Shown here: positions 42,357 to 51,905 of the stretch, one piece after another
Position numbering within the stretch: position 1 is the stretch's first letter
Layout of the letters: each line of letters begins with the position of its first letter
Origin: Micromonospora sp. U21
GTDB lineage: Bacteria; Actinomycetota; Actinomycetes; Mycobacteriales; Micromonosporaceae
Length of the DNA stretch: 64,000 nt
Reading direction: 5' to 3'
Assembly (NCBI RefSeq): GCF_018070045.1
Contig: NZ_JAGPYK010000017.1
Coordinates: 1 to 64,000, forward strand
The notes under the pieces: generated by a model
Databases searched by the model: none
Told to the model about the DNA's origin: nothing
The model's input: only the letters and a program-made list of their open reading frames with translations
Translations under genes and position numbers: made by a program

Positions 42357-44411
42357 TCAGGCCGGTCCGTCGGCCCGGTCCTCCCGGACCACGGCCACCT
42401 CGCCGGCCGGCACTGTCAGCTCACCGGCGCACCCTGCTCCGGTCAACAACTCGGTGCCGGTCACCGCGAGCCGTACCTCGCTCTCGGTGTGGTTGATCGC
42501 GAACAGCCAGCTCCGCCCGCCGTCGCGACGCCGGACCACCTCCACCCCGGTCGGCGCCTGCGCCGCCGGGCGGACGCCGGCCTCGTCGACCAGCCGGGCG
42601 ACCAGCCGGTCGGTGGCCGGCTCGTCCAGCCGGGTGCCGACGTACCAGGCGGCGCCCGCGCCGACCGGATGCCGGGTCAGCGCCGGCACGCCCGGCAGCG
42701 GCCCGTCAGCGTACGAGGTGAGGACCTCGGCGCCCTCCGGGTGGAGCCACTCGGTCCACACGTCGGCCGTGCTGCCGTCGTCCAGCCGCACCTGCTCGCC
42801 CTCGCGCAACGGGAAGAACTCCTCGGTCCGTACGCCGAGCAGCTCCCGGAACGCGCCCGGGTAGCCGCCCAACCGGATGTGGTCATTCTCGTCCACGATG
42901 CCGCTGAAGTAGGTGATCGCCGCGGTGCCACCGGCCTCGACGAACCGGCGCAGCGCGTCGGCGTCGGCATCGCGGACCAGGTAGAGAGTGGGTGCCAGGA
43001 CCAGCCGGTAGCCGCTGAGGTCGGCGGACGGGTGGACGATGTCGGCGGTCACGCCGGCCCGCCACAGCGCGCCGTACAGGGCGGTCAGCCGGTCGGCGTA
43101 GCGGACGTCCACGCTGGGGTGCGAGTCCAACTCGACGCCCCACCACGCCTCCCAGTCGAACAGGATGGCCACCTCGGCGTCCACCCGGCTGCCGCGTACC
43201 TCGGCCAGCGCCTTGAGGTCCGCGCCCAGCTGGCAGACCTCGCGGAACACCTTGGTGTCCGGCCCGGCGTGCGGCACCAGCGCGGAGTGGAACTTCTCGG
43301 CGCCGGCCCGGGAGGCCCGCCACTGGAAGAACAGCACCCCGTCGGCACCCCGGGCGACGTGCGCGAGGCTGTTGCGGCGCAGCTGCCCCGGCAGCTTCGC
43401 CACGTTGCGCGGCTGCCAGTTCACCGCGCTGGTGGAGTGCTCCATCAGCAGCCACGGGTCGCCGCCCGCGACGCCGCGCGTGTGGTCGGCGGAGAGCGCC
43501 AACCCGAGGTGCGCCTGCGGGTCGGCGGCGGTCAGGTAGTGGTCGTTGGAGACCAGGTCCACATCGTCGGCCCAGGACTGGTAGTCCATGTGCTTGATGC
43601 CGGTGCCGATCATGAAGTTGGTCGTCACCGGCTGGCGGACCAGCGTCTTCAACAGCTCGCGCTCGGCGCGCAGTTGGGCCCGCTGCTCGTCGGAGGAGAA
43701 GCGCAGGAAGTCCAGCTGCTGGGTGGGGTTGGCGAAGGTCGGCGCGGTGCGCGGCGGGTTGATCTCGGCCCAGTCGCCGTAGCGCTGGCTCCAGAACGCG
43801 GTGCCCCAGGCGTCGTTGAGCCGGTCCAGGTCGCCGTAGCGCTCGCGCAGCCAGCCGCGGAACGCCTCGGCGCTGACGTCGCAGTAGCAGTGCACGTTGT
43901 GGCAGCCCAGCTCGTTGGAGACGTGCCACATCACCACCGCCGGGTGCTCGGCGTACCGGCCGGCGACCGCCCGGACCAGCTCCAGCGAGCGCTCGCGGAA
44001 CACCGGGGAGCTGGGGCAGTACGCCTGCCGCCCGCCCGGCCAGAGGATCGCGCCGTCGGCCCGGCGGGGCAGCGTCTCCGGGTACGCGCGGGCCAGCCAC
44101 GGTGGCGGGCTGGCGGTGGCGGTGGCCAGGTCGACCTGGATGCCGCCGTCGTGCAACAGATCGAGCACCCGATTCAGCCAGCCGAACTCGAACCGGCCCG
44201 GAGTGGGCTCCAGCAGGGCCCAGGAGAAGATGCCGACGGAGACCAGGTTGACCCCGGCCCGACGCATCAGCTCGACGTCCTCCGACCAGGTCTGCTCGGG
44301 CCACTGCTCGGGGTTGTAGTCGCCGCCGAAATAGATGCCGTCGCCCTGCCATCGCCGCATGAGAGCTGAGATTGCACCTGGCAACCCACGGAAGTCAACA
44401 GGTTCAAACAT
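42357..44411 (-). CDS. Beta-galactosidase, GH42, 684 residues
   Basis: ATG 44411 (MFEPVDFRGLPGAISALMRR) is chosen over TTG 44426 because of GGAAAAG upstream. GH42 hallmarks: IYFGGDYNPEQWPEQTWSED, the acid/base Glu in WHVSNELGCHNVHCYCDVS (near 164) and the nucleophile Glu in LLMEHSTSAVNWQPRN (near 324), plus the trimerisation and C-terminal beta domains. There is no signal peptide, so it acts in the cytosol on imported oligosaccharides. It heads the deoR operon, opposite the transport operon with GH36. Confidence 0.92.
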   Translation of the reverse strand: MFEPVDFRGLPGAISALMRRWQGDGIYFGGDYNPEQWPEQTWSEDVELMRRAGVNLVSVGIFSWALLEPTPGRFEFGWLNRVLDLLHDGGIQVDLATATASPPPWLARAYPETLPRRADGAILWPGGRQAYCPSSPVFRERSLELVRAVAGRYAEHPAVVMWHVSNELGCHNVHCYCDVSAEAFRGWLRERYGDLDRLNDAWGTAFWSQRYGDWAEINPPRTAPTFANPTQQLDFLRFSSDEQRAQLRAERELLKTLVRQPVTTNFMIGTGIKHMDYQSWADDVDLVSNDHYLTAADPQAHLGLALSADHTRGVAGGDPWLLMEHSTSAVNWQPRNVAKLPGQLRRNSLAHVARGADGVLFFQWRASRAGAEKFHSALVPHAGPDTKVFREVCQLGADLKALAEVRGSRVDAEVAILFDWEAWWGVELDSHPSVDVRYADRLTALYGALWRAGVTADIVHPSADLSGYRLVLAPTLYLVRDADADALRRFVEAGGTAAITYFSGIVDENDHIRLGGYPGAFRELLGVRTEEFFPLREGEQVRLDDGSTADVWTEWLHPEGAEVLTSYADGPLPGVPALTRHPVGAGAAWYVGTRLDEPATDRLVARLVDEAGVRPAAQAPTGVEVVRRRDGGRSWLFAINHTESEVRLAVTGTELLTGAGCAGELTVPAGEVAVVREDRADGPA

Positions 44412-44481
44412 CGATTTCTTTTCCAACGTTTACCACGTAACAGCCGTGTCACGACTGGGTTCCGGGCGGCGAACTGCCCTC

Positions 44482-44509
44482 TTGACAGCGCTCGCCGGAC
44501 GGGTAGCTT
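44482..44509 (+). promoter_or_regulatory. Sigma-70-like promoter of the galactoside transport operon
   Basis: TTGACA (44,482-44,487), 16-base spacer, TAGCTT (44,504-44,509). A leader of about 130 bases would follow before the binding-protein ATG. TTCGTGTTCG direct repeats near 44,527 may be regulator contacts. The reverse promoter for GH42 is not distinct. Confidence 0.55.
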
Positions 44510-44644
44510 GAGGCCCCAATGGCCGTTCGTGTTCGCCAATGTGGATTCTCGGGGGATCCCGATGTGTGATCACGCCGCCGGATCTGCCTTCACCACCCCT
44601 GACGGCCCTTGGGCGTAGCACCTCTTCATCCGCAGGAGGCACAG

Positions 44645-45970
44645 ATGTCCCGTCCCCGATCCCAAGCCGAATACCTGGCTCGGCTCGTACCGCCCTCCGT
44701 AGCCGGCATCAACCGACGCTCGCTGCTGGCCGGCGCGGCCGGCACGGGCGCGCTGCTCGGCACTGGCCTGCTCGCCGGCTGCGGCGACGACTCCGGCGGG
44801 TCCGACTCGAAGGAGGTGTCCCTCGGCTCGAACCAGTCCGACGCGAAGCCGAAGGACGTCCTCGCCAAGGTCACCGACGGTTTCAAGACCTCGTCCGGCG
44901 TCCAGGTCGCGGTGAACACGGTCGACCACAACACGTTCCAGGAAAACATCAACAACTATCTGCAGGGCAAGCCGGACGACGTGTTCACCTGGTTCGCCGG
45001 CTACCGGATGCGCTTCTTCGCCCAGAAGGGCCTGGCCAGCGACGTCAGCGACGTGTGGGGCAAGCTCTCCGGCTACTCCGACGCCTTCAAGAAGGCGTCC
45101 ACCGGGGACGACGGCAAGCAGTACTTCGTTCCGGCGTCGTACTACCCGTGGGCGGTCTTCTACCGCAAGTCGGTATGGCAGCAGTACGGCTACCAGACGC
45201 CGAAGACCCTCGACGACTTCACCACGCTGGCCGGCCAGATGAAGAAGGACGGCCTGACCCCGATCGCCTTCGCCGACAAGGACGGCTGGCCGGCGATGGG
45301 CACCTTCGACATCCTCAACCTGCGGATCAACGGCTACCAGTTCCACGTCGACCTGATGGCCGGCAAGGAGGCCTGGACCTCCGACAAGGTCAAGAAGATC
45401 TTCGACACCTGGGCCGGCCTGCTCCCCCTGCACCAGCCGGACAGCCTCGGCCGCACCTGGCAGGAAGCCGCGCAGTCGTTGCAGCAGAAGAAGAGCGGCA
45501 TGTACCTGCTCGGTCTCTTCGTCGGCCAGCAGTTCAGCAACGAGGAGCAGAACGACCTCGACTTCTTCACCTTTCCGGAGATCGACCCGGTGATCGGCGC
45601 CAAGGCCCTGGACGCCCCGATCGACGGCTACATGATGGCCCGCAAGCCCAAGAACGAGGACAACGCCCGGAAGCTGCTGGAGTACTTCGGCGGCAAGGCA
45701 GCCGCGGACATCACGGTCAAGAACGACCCGGCCACCCTGGTCGCCAACACCGGCGCGGACGTCAGCGGCTACACCGCCCTGCAGAAGAAGGCAGCCGAAG
45801 TGGTCGGGTCGGCCACCGAGATCGCCCAGTTCCTCGACCGGGACACCCGGCCGGACTTCGCCTCCACGGTGATCATCCCGGCGCTCCAGCAGTTCATCAA
45901 GGACCCCAAGGACATCGGCGGGCTCACCTCGAGCATCGAGAACCAGAAGAAGTCGATCTTCACCGACTGA
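44645..45970 (+). CDS. Carbohydrate ABC transporter substrate-binding lipoprotein, 441 residues
   Basis: ATG 44645 (MSRPRSQAEYLARLVPPSVA) follows CAGGAGGCACAG. Residues about 23-50 carry a twin-arginine-like signal (NRRSLLAGAAGTGALLGTGL) and a lipobox LLAGCG, so it is likely a Tat-exported lipoprotein. The mature part has the type 2 sugar-binding fold: VLAKVTDGFKTSSGVQVAVN, NTFQENINNYLQGKPDDVFT, WFAGYRMRFFAQKGLASDVS, YFVPASYYPWAVFYRKSVWQ, ARKPKNEDNARKLLEYFGGK. It probably binds galactosides, judging from the adjacent glycosidases; the specificity is not proven. Confidence 0.9.
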   Translation: MSRPRSQAEYLARLVPPSVAGINRRSLLAGAAGTGALLGTGLLAGCGDDSGGSDSKEVSLGSNQSDAKPKDVLAKVTDGFKTSSGVQVAVNTVDHNTFQENINNYLQGKPDDVFTWFAGYRMRFFAQKGLASDVSDVWGKLSGYSDAFKKASTGDDGKQYFVPASYYPWAVFYRKSVWQQYGYQTPKTLDDFTTLAGQMKKDGLTPIAFADKDGWPAMGTFDILNLRINGYQFHVDLMAGKEAWTSDKVKKIFDTWAGLLPLHQPDSLGRTWQEAAQSLQQKKSGMYLLGLFVGQQFSNEEQNDLDFFTFPEIDPVIGAKALDAPIDGYMMARKPKNEDNARKLLEYFGGKAAADITVKNDPATLVANTGADVSGYTALQKKAAEVVGSATEIAQFLDRDTRPDFASTVIIPALQQFIKDPKDIGGLTSSIENQKKSIFTD

Positions 45971-45991
45971 CGGCGGAAGGGGGAGGACATC

Positions 45992-46948
45992 GTGTCCGAC
46001 CTGCCCCTGATCCAAGCGGATCGCGCCGTGCCGCCGCCGGCCGCGACCACCTCCACGGGTGGTCGTCGCCGGCGGCTACGGCTCCTGTCCCGCACCGACC
46101 GCGTGGTCATCACGCTGATGGTGCTCGTCCCGCTGCTGCTCGTCACCGGATTCGTCTGGCTGCCGGCTGTGGCCACCGTGCTGCTCTCCGGCACCAACTG
46201 GGACGGCATCGGCCCTCTGAACGAGATCGAGTTCGTCGGCGCCCGCAACTACAGCGACGTGGTGAACATCTACCCGCCGTTCGTGCCGGCGATCCAGCAC
46301 AACCTGCTCTGGCTGGCGGCGCTGTTCGTCGTCGCGACCCCGTTCGGCATGTTCCTGGCCGTCCTGCTCGACAAGGAGCTGCGGGGCAGCCGCTTCTACC
46401 AGACCGCGCTCTACCTGCCGGTGGTGCTCTCGCTGGCGTTGATCGGCTTCGTCTGGCAGCTGCTCTACTCCCGCGACCAGGGTCTGATCAACGCCGTGTT
46501 CGGCAGCAACGTCGACTGGTACGGCGACTCGAGCGTCAACATCTGGGCGGTCATGGTCGCCTCCGGCTGGCGGCACGTCGGCTACATCATGCTGCTCTAC
46601 CTGGCCGGGCTGAAGGGCGTCGACCCGTCGCTGCGGGAAGCCGCCGCGGTCGACGGCGCCTCGGAGAGCCGGACGTTCTTCCGGGTGGTGTTCCCGGTGA
46701 TGCGGCCGATCAACATCATCGTGCTGGTGGTGACGGTGATCGAGTCGCTGCGCGCGTTCGACCTGGTCTGGGTGGTCAACAAGGGCCGTAACGGGCTGGA
46801 GCTGATCTCCGCGCTGGTCACCCAGAACGTGGTCGGTGAGGCGAGCCGGATCGGATTCGGCTCGGCGCTGGCGACCATCATGCTGGTCGTCTCGCTGGTC
46901 TTCATCACCATCTACCTGGCGACCGTGATGAGGGAGAACCGGCAATGA
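45992..46948 (+). CDS. Sugar ABC transporter permease (MalF-type), 318 residues
   Basis: GTG 45992 (VSDLPLIQADRAVPPPAATT) follows GGGGGAGG. Six TM helices, with the cytoplasmic EAA loop YLAGLKGVDPSLREAAAVDG, then ASESRTFFRVVFPVMRPINI. It forms the first membrane half of the importer and overlaps the next permease by four bases (ATGA). The operon encodes no ATPase, so a shared MsiK-like ATPase from elsewhere must energise it. Confidence 0.92.
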   Translation: MSDLPLIQADRAVPPPAATTSTGGRRRRLRLLSRTDRVVITLMVLVPLLLVTGFVWLPAVATVLLSGTNWDGIGPLNEIEFVGARNYSDVVNIYPPFVPAIQHNLLWLAALFVVATPFGMFLAVLLDKELRGSRFYQTALYLPVVLSLALIGFVWQLLYSRDQGLINAVFGSNVDWYGDSSVNIWAVMVASGWRHVGYIMLLYLAGLKGVDPSLREAAAVDGASESRTFFRVVFPVMRPINIIVLVVTVIESLRAFDLVWVVNKGRNGLELISALVTQNVVGEASRIGFGSALATIMLVVSLVFITIYLATVMRENRQ

Positions 46949-47856
46949 GCACCGCGACCGCGACCCGGCGTACCGAGGACGGGGTCGAGGCCCCGGCCCG
47001 CCGCAAGCTGACCCCGCTGCGGCTGCTGCTGCACGGTTTCCTCATCACCGTCGCGCTGACGTGGCTCTTCCCGATCGCCTGGGCGGTGCTCACGTCGCTG
47101 CGCTCCTACGAGTACACCGCCGCCAACGGCTACGCCTCGTTCGGCGGCTGGACCCTCGACAACTACGTCACCGCCTGGCGGACCGCGGAGTTCGGCAAGC
47201 ACTTCCTCAACTCGGTGTACATCACCGTGCCGGCGGTGCTGCTGACGCTCTTCCTCGCCTCCTGCGTGGCGTTCGTCATCGCCCGGTTCAGCTGGAAGCT
47301 CAACCTCGTGCTGCTCGGGGTGTTCACCGCCGCCAACCTGCTGCCCCAGCAGGCGCTGCTCATCCCGCTGTTCCGGCTGTTCACCGAGGTGCCGCTGCCG
47401 GAGTTCATGAGCGACTCGGAGCTGCTCTACGACAGCTACTGGGGTCTGATCCTGATCAACGTGGCCTTCCAGTGCGGGTTCTGCGTCTTCGTGCTCAGCA
47501 ACTACATGAAGGCGTTGCCGCGCGACCTGTACGAGGCGGCGATGGTCGACGGGGCGAGCATCTGGCGGCAGTACTGGCAGGTCACCATGCCACTGTGCCG
47601 GCCGGCCCTGGCCGCGCTGGCGACCCTGGAGGTGACCTGGATCTACAACGAGTTCTTCTGGGCCACCGTCCTCATGCGCACCGGTGACAAGTTCCCGGTG
47701 ACGAGCTCGCTGAACAACCTGCGCGGCGAGTTCTTCACCGACAACAACCTGGTCTCGGCGGGCAGTGTGCTCGTCGCGATCCCCACTCTGGTGATCTTCT
47801 TTATGCTCCAGCGGCACTTCGTCCGGGGCCTGACCTTGGGAGCCTCCAAAGGATGA
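46945..47856 (+). CDS. Sugar ABC transporter permease (MalG-type), 303 residues
   Basis: ATG 46945 overlaps the preceding stop. Basic N-terminus, then six TM segments (FLITVALTWLFPIAWAVLTS; FLNSVYITVPAVLLTLFLAS; LIPLFRLFTEVPLPEF region) and the EAA loop LPRDLYEAAMVDGASIWRQY. It is the second membrane half of the importer and overlaps the GH36 gene by four bases, so all four genes are translationally coupled. Confidence 0.92.
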   Translation: MSTATATRRTEDGVEAPARRKLTPLRLLLHGFLITVALTWLFPIAWAVLTSLRSYEYTAANGYASFGGWTLDNYVTAWRTAEFGKHFLNSVYITVPAVLLTLFLASCVAFVIARFSWKLNLVLLGVFTAANLLPQQALLIPLFRLFTEVPLPEFMSDSELLYDSYWGLILINVAFQCGFCVFVLSNYMKALPRDLYEAAMVDGASIWRQYWQVTMPLCRPALAALATLEVTWIYNEFFWATVLMRTGDKFPVTSSLNNLRGEFFTDNNLVSAGSVLVAIPTLVIFFMLQRHFVRGLTLGASKG

Positions 47857-49991
47857 CGATCCTGCACCTGCGCCACGCGCGGACCAGCCTGGTGCTCGAC
47901 GCGCGCGGCCCGGGGCTGCCCCGGGTCGCGCACTGGGGCGGCGACATCGGCGACCTCGACGACGACGGCCTGCGCCAGCTCGTGGACGCGACCGTGCCGC
48001 CGGTGGTGTCGAGCAGCTTCGACGAGCCCACCGTGCTCTCCCTGCTGCCGGAGCCGAGCGCCGGCTGGAGCGGCCGGCCGGGGCTGGCCGGGCACCGCGA
48101 CGGCACCGGCTGGTCCACCGCGTTCCGCCTGGACGGCCTCGACGTCGACGCAGTCGCCGACGGGGGCCCGGCACGGGTGACCGTACGGGCCAGCGACCCG
48201 GCCGCACGGCTGTCCCTGACCATCGAGATCGAGGTGGACCCGACCGGGTTGCTGCTGTTGCGCCACCGGCTGCGCAACGACGGCGACGACGCGTACGAGC
48301 TACGGGAGCTGACCCCGGTGCTTCCGGTGCCGGCGGTCGCCACCGAACTGCTCGACCTGACCGGCCGGTGGTGCCGGGAACGGTCCCCGCAACGGCACTC
48401 GTGGCAGTTGGGCAGCTGGGTGCGCGAAGGCCGGCACGGGCGCACCGGGCACGACGCCACCCTGCTGCTGGTGGCCGGCACCGCCGGGTTCGGCTTCGGC
48501 CACGGCGAGGTCTGGGCGGTGCACACCGCGTGGAGCGGCGACCACGTCACCTTCGCCGAGCGCCGGCCCACCGGCGAGTCGACCCTCGGCGGCGGCGAGC
48601 TGCTGGCCCCCGGCGAGGTCCGGCTGGGCCCCGGCGAGTCGTACGCCACTCCCCTGCTCTACGCGGTCTGGTCCGACGCCGGGCTGGACGGACTCAGCGA
48701 CGTGCTGCACACCCACCTGCGGGCCCGGCCCCGGCACCCACGCTCCCCCCGCCCGGTGACCCTGAACGTCTGGGAAGCGGTCTACTTCGACCACGACCTG
48801 GAACGGCTGCGGGCGCTCGCCGACCGGGCCGCGCAGATCGGCGTCGAGCGGTTCGTGCTTGACGACGGCTGGTTCCGCGGCCGGCGCGACGACACCGCCG
48901 GGCTCGGCGACTGGTTCGTCGACGAGGGCGTCTGGCCGGACGGCCTGCAGCCGTTGATCGACCACGTGACCGGCCGGGGTCTGGAGTTCGGCCTCTGGGT
49001 GGAGCCGGAGATGGTCAACCCCGACTCCGACCTCTTCCGCGCGCACGCCGACTGGTTGCTGGCCGTGCCGGGGCGGCTGCCGCCGCTCTGGCGCAATCAG
49101 CAGGTGCTCGACCTGGGCCGGCCGGAGGCGTACGACTACCTGTTGGAACGGCTCGACAAACTCCTCACCGAGCATCCCGGCATCAGCTACCTCAAGTGGG
49201 ACCACAACCGGGACCTCACCGAGGCCGGGCACCACGGCCGCCCCGGGGTGCACGGGCAGACCAAGGCGGTCTACCGGCTCCTCGACGAGCTGCGCCGCAG
49301 CCACCCCGGCGTGGAGATCGAGAGCTGCGCGTCCGGTGGCGCCCGGGTGGACCTGGGCATCCTGGCGCGCACCGACCGGGTCTGGGCCAGCGACTGCAAC
49401 GACGCCCTGGAACGGCTCAGCATCCAGCGCTGGACCGGGCTGTTGCTGCCGCCGGAGCTGGTCGGCACGCACGTCGGGCCGGAACGCTCGCACACCACCA
49501 ACCGGGTGCACGACCTCGGCTTCCGGGCAGCCACCGCGCTCTTCGGCCACCACGGCATCGAGTGGGACATCGCGTCGATCAGCGCCGCCGAGCAGGCCGA
49601 GCTGGCCGCCTGGGTCGCGCTGCACAAGCGGCTGCGTCCGCTGCTGCACGCCGGGCGCGTGGTCCGGGTCGACCATCCGGACCCGGCCGTCTGGGCGCAC
49701 GGCGTGGTCGACCACGACGGCACCAGAGCGGTGTACGCGGTGGCCCGGCTGGCCACGTCGGTGGCGCAGTCCCCGGGCGCGGTCCGGCTGCCCGGTCTGG
49801 ACCCGGGCCGGCGTTACCTGGTGCGACCGGTGTCGGACGTGCCGGCCCCGGCGACCGGCGACCGGTCCGCGCCGGTCTGGCTGGCTGGCGGCGTGACGCT
49901 CAGCGGGGCGGCACTGGCCCGGGTGGGCGTGCAGCTGCCCGCGTTGCACCCGGAGCAGAGCCTGGTGCTGGAGGTTGACGCGGTCAGCTGA
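47853..49991 (+). CDS. Alpha-galactosidase, GH36, 712 residues
   Basis: ATG 47853 (MTILHLRHARTSLVLDARGP). GH36 architecture: N-terminal beta-supersandwich, (beta/alpha)8 barrel with VERFVLDDGWFRGRRDDTAG, the nucleophile Asp in YLKWDHNRDLTEAG (near 450) and the acid/base Asp in VWASDCNDALERLSIQRW (near 514), plus SCASGG in a conserved loop. The C-terminal beta domain follows. No signal peptide is seen, so it acts in the cytosol on raffinose-type or galactomannan oligosaccharides imported by the coupled transporter. Confidence 0.92.
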   Translation: MTILHLRHARTSLVLDARGPGLPRVAHWGGDIGDLDDDGLRQLVDATVPPVVSSSFDEPTVLSLLPEPSAGWSGRPGLAGHRDGTGWSTAFRLDGLDVDAVADGGPARVTVRASDPAARLSLTIEIEVDPTGLLLLRHRLRNDGDDAYELRELTPVLPVPAVATELLDLTGRWCRERSPQRHSWQLGSWVREGRHGRTGHDATLLLVAGTAGFGFGHGEVWAVHTAWSGDHVTFAERRPTGESTLGGGELLAPGEVRLGPGESYATPLLYAVWSDAGLDGLSDVLHTHLRARPRHPRSPRPVTLNVWEAVYFDHDLERLRALADRAAQIGVERFVLDDGWFRGRRDDTAGLGDWFVDEGVWPDGLQPLIDHVTGRGLEFGLWVEPEMVNPDSDLFRAHADWLLAVPGRLPPLWRNQQVLDLGRPEAYDYLLERLDKLLTEHPGISYLKWDHNRDLTEAGHHGRPGVHGQTKAVYRLLDELRRSHPGVEIESCASGGARVDLGILARTDRVWASDCNDALERLSIQRWTGLLLPPELVGTHVGPERSHTTNRVHDLGFRAATALFGHHGIEWDIASISAAEQAELAAWVALHKRLRPLLHAGRVVRVDHPDPAVWAHGVVDHDGTRAVYAVARLATSVAQSPGAVRLPGLDPGRRYLVRPVSDVPAPATGDRSAPVWLAGGVTLSGAALARVGVQLPALHPEQSLVLEVDAVS

Positions 49992-50094
49992 AAAGATTCG
50001 GGGATTCTTTGACCGGGGTGTCGAGAACCGCGTCGTCTGCTTCTACCTCAGGGTGAGAGCACCGACGATGGTGCGCAGGCGTGAGGAGCGAACG

Positions 50095-50496
50095 ATGAAG
50101 TACATGCTGCTGATGCAGTTCAGCGCCGCCGGGACCGACTTCCCGGGCATCGACACCTGGACTCCGGCGGAGGTCGAGGCGCACCTCGCTTTCATGGGCG
50201 AGGTCAACGACAAGCTGACCGCCGCCGGGGAGTGGGTCGACGGGCAGGGCCTCGGCGGCCCGCAGCAGGCGCGGATCGTCCGCGCCGGTGAGGGCGGGAC
50301 CCCGGTGGTCACCGAGGGGCCGTTCGCCGAGACGAAGGAGTTCCTCGCCGGCTTCTGGATCGTCGACTGCGACAGCCCGCAGCGGGCGGTGGAGCTGGCC
50401 GCGTACATCTCCACCGCGCCCGGCCCCGGGGGCCGGCCGCTGAACATGCCGCTCGAGGTGCACCCGATCATGTCCGCCCCGCCTCAGGAGCTGTGA
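50095..50496 (+). CDS. DGPF-domain (YciI-like) protein, partner of the second ECF42, 133 residues
   Basis: ATG 50095 (MKYMLLMQFSAAGTDFPGID) follows GTGAGGAGCG. The YciI-like fold has VVTEGPFAETKEFLAGFWIV, the variant of the DGPF motif (E instead of D), and NMPLEVHPIMSAPPQEL at the end. Its stop is immediately followed by the ECF42 gene. It has a slightly longer loop than the copy at 12,270. The two proteins are thought to act together; how is not known. Confidence 0.85.
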   Translation: MKYMLLMQFSAAGTDFPGIDTWTPAEVEAHLAFMGEVNDKLTAAGEWVDGQGLGGPQQARIVRAGEGGTPVVTEGPFAETKEFLAGFWIVDCDSPQRAVELAAYISTAPGPGGRPLNMPLEVHPIMSAPPQEL

Positions 50497-50499
50497 GGG

Positions 50500-51828
50500 C
50501 TGACCGCCACCGATCCCCGCATCGAGGACCTGCTGCGCGAGCTGGCGCCGCAGGTCCTCGGCGTGCTCGCCCGCCGGTTCGGTGACTTCCCCACCGCCGA
50601 GGACGCGGTGCAGGAGGCGCTGCTGGCCGCCGCGACCCAGTGGCCGGCGGACGGGCTGCCGGCGAACCCGCGCGGCTGGCTGATCCAGGTCGGCTACCGC
50701 CGGATGATCGAGCTGGTCCGCGGCGAGCAGGCGCGGCGCCGCCGCGAGGACCTGGTCGCCCGCCGGGACCCGGACGACCGACAGCACGCGCCCGCGGCGG
50801 ACGAGGAGCTGACCAGCGAACGGGACGACACCCTGGTCCTGCTCTTCCTCTGTTGCCACCCGGCGCTCACGCCCGCGTCGGCCGTCGCGCTGACCCTGCG
50901 CGCGGTCGGTGGGCTGAGCACCGCCGAGATTGCCCGCGCGTTCCTGGTGCCCGAGGCGACCATGGCGCAACGGATCAGCCGGGCCAAGCAGCGCATCCGC
51001 TCCTCCGGGCTGCCGTTCCGGATGCCGGAGCAGGCGGAGCGGGCCGACCGGCTGGCCGCCGTGCGGCAGGTGCTCTACCTGATCTTCACGGAGGGGCACA
51101 CGAGTACCGCCGGCCCGGACCTGCGCCGGGTCGACCTGGCGGTGGAGGCGATCCGGCTGACCCGTGCGCTGCACACGCTGCTGCCCGGCGACAGCGAGTC
51201 GGGCGGTCTGCTGGCGTTGATGCTGCTCACCGAGGCGCGCAGCCCGGCGCGGACGGGGCCATCCGGCGAGCTGATCCCGCTGGCCGACCAGGACCGCACC
51301 CGCTGGGACGCGGCGGCGATCGCCGAGGGCGTCGCGCTGGTCACCCGGGGGCTGCCGCGCGGGCCGGTCGGCCCGTACCAGGTGCAGGCCGCCATCGCCG
51401 CGCTGCACGACGAGGCACCGAGTGCCGGGGCGACCGACTGGCCGCAGATCCTGGCGCTCTACGGGGTGCTGGACCGGCTCTCCGGCAGCCCGGTGGTGGC
51501 GCTCAACCGGGCCGTGGCGACCGCCATGGTGCACGGGCCGGCAGCCGGCCTGGCCGCTCTCGACGCGCTGGCCGACGACCCGCAGTTGGCCGGGCACCAC
51601 CGGCTCTCCGCCGCCCGCGCGCACCTGCACGAGATGGCCGGCGACCGGGCCCGGGCGATCGCCGACTACCGGGACGCCGCCGGGCGGACGAGCAGCCTGC
51701 CCGAGCAGCGCTATCTCATGATGCGGGCGGCCCGGCTCGCCGTTGAACCCGGATCGACCACCGCCGCCGCGCCCACGCCGACCGCCGCCGCGCCGGCGCC
51801 TGACCGTGCCGAACAGGGCGCAAGCTGA
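50500..51828 (+). CDS. RNA polymerase sigma factor, ECF42 type, second copy, up to 442 residues
   Basis: The reading frame is continuous from the DGPF stop, but the first ATG/GTG/TTG is GTG 50563, inside sigma region 2. A CTG at 50500 (LTATDPRIEDLLRELAPQVL) lies eight bases after GGAG and restores the usual N-terminus, so a CTG start is proposed. Region 2: YGDF-like RRFGDFPTAEDAVQEALLAA, NPRGWLIQVGYRRMIELVRG. Region 4: VALTLRAVGGLSTAEIARAF, ATMAQRISRAKQRIRSSGLP. The C-terminal TPR-like extension is complete, followed by an Ala/Pro-rich tail. Targets are unknown. Confidence 0.85.
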   Translation: MTATDPRIEDLLRELAPQVLGVLARRFGDFPTAEDAVQEALLAAATQWPADGLPANPRGWLIQVGYRRMIELVRGEQARRRREDLVARRDPDDRQHAPAADEELTSERDDTLVLLFLCCHPALTPASAVALTLRAVGGLSTAEIARAFLVPEATMAQRISRAKQRIRSSGLPFRMPEQAERADRLAAVRQVLYLIFTEGHTSTAGPDLRRVDLAVEAIRLTRALHTLLPGDSESGGLLALMLLTEARSPARTGPSGELIPLADQDRTRWDAAAIAEGVALVTRGLPRGPVGPYQVQAAIAALHDEAPSAGATDWPQILALYGVLDRLSGSPVVALNRAVATAMVHGPAAGLAALDALADDPQLAGHHRLSAARAHLHEMAGDRARAIADYRDAAGRTSSLPEQRYLMMRAARLAVEPGSTTAAAPTPTAAAPAPDRAEQGAS

Positions 51829-51905
51829 CGTCGCACCCGGTCCAGACCGAGTCGGAAGGCCGGATGGGAAGCTCGACCTGGGGGCCGGAGCAGCTACCTG
51901 GACCG

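Noticed and set aside
41382..44369. Very long open frame on the plus strand opposite the GH42 and DeoR genes
   Set aside because: Its product is a low-complexity Arg/Gly/Pro/Ala mix without any domain; it is the antisense shadow of GC-rich coding sequence on the minus strand.
44539..46791. Long frame overlapping the binding-protein and permease genes in another frame
   Set aside because: The other frame carries the sugar-binding and permease motifs; this one is Arg/Pro/Gly noise.
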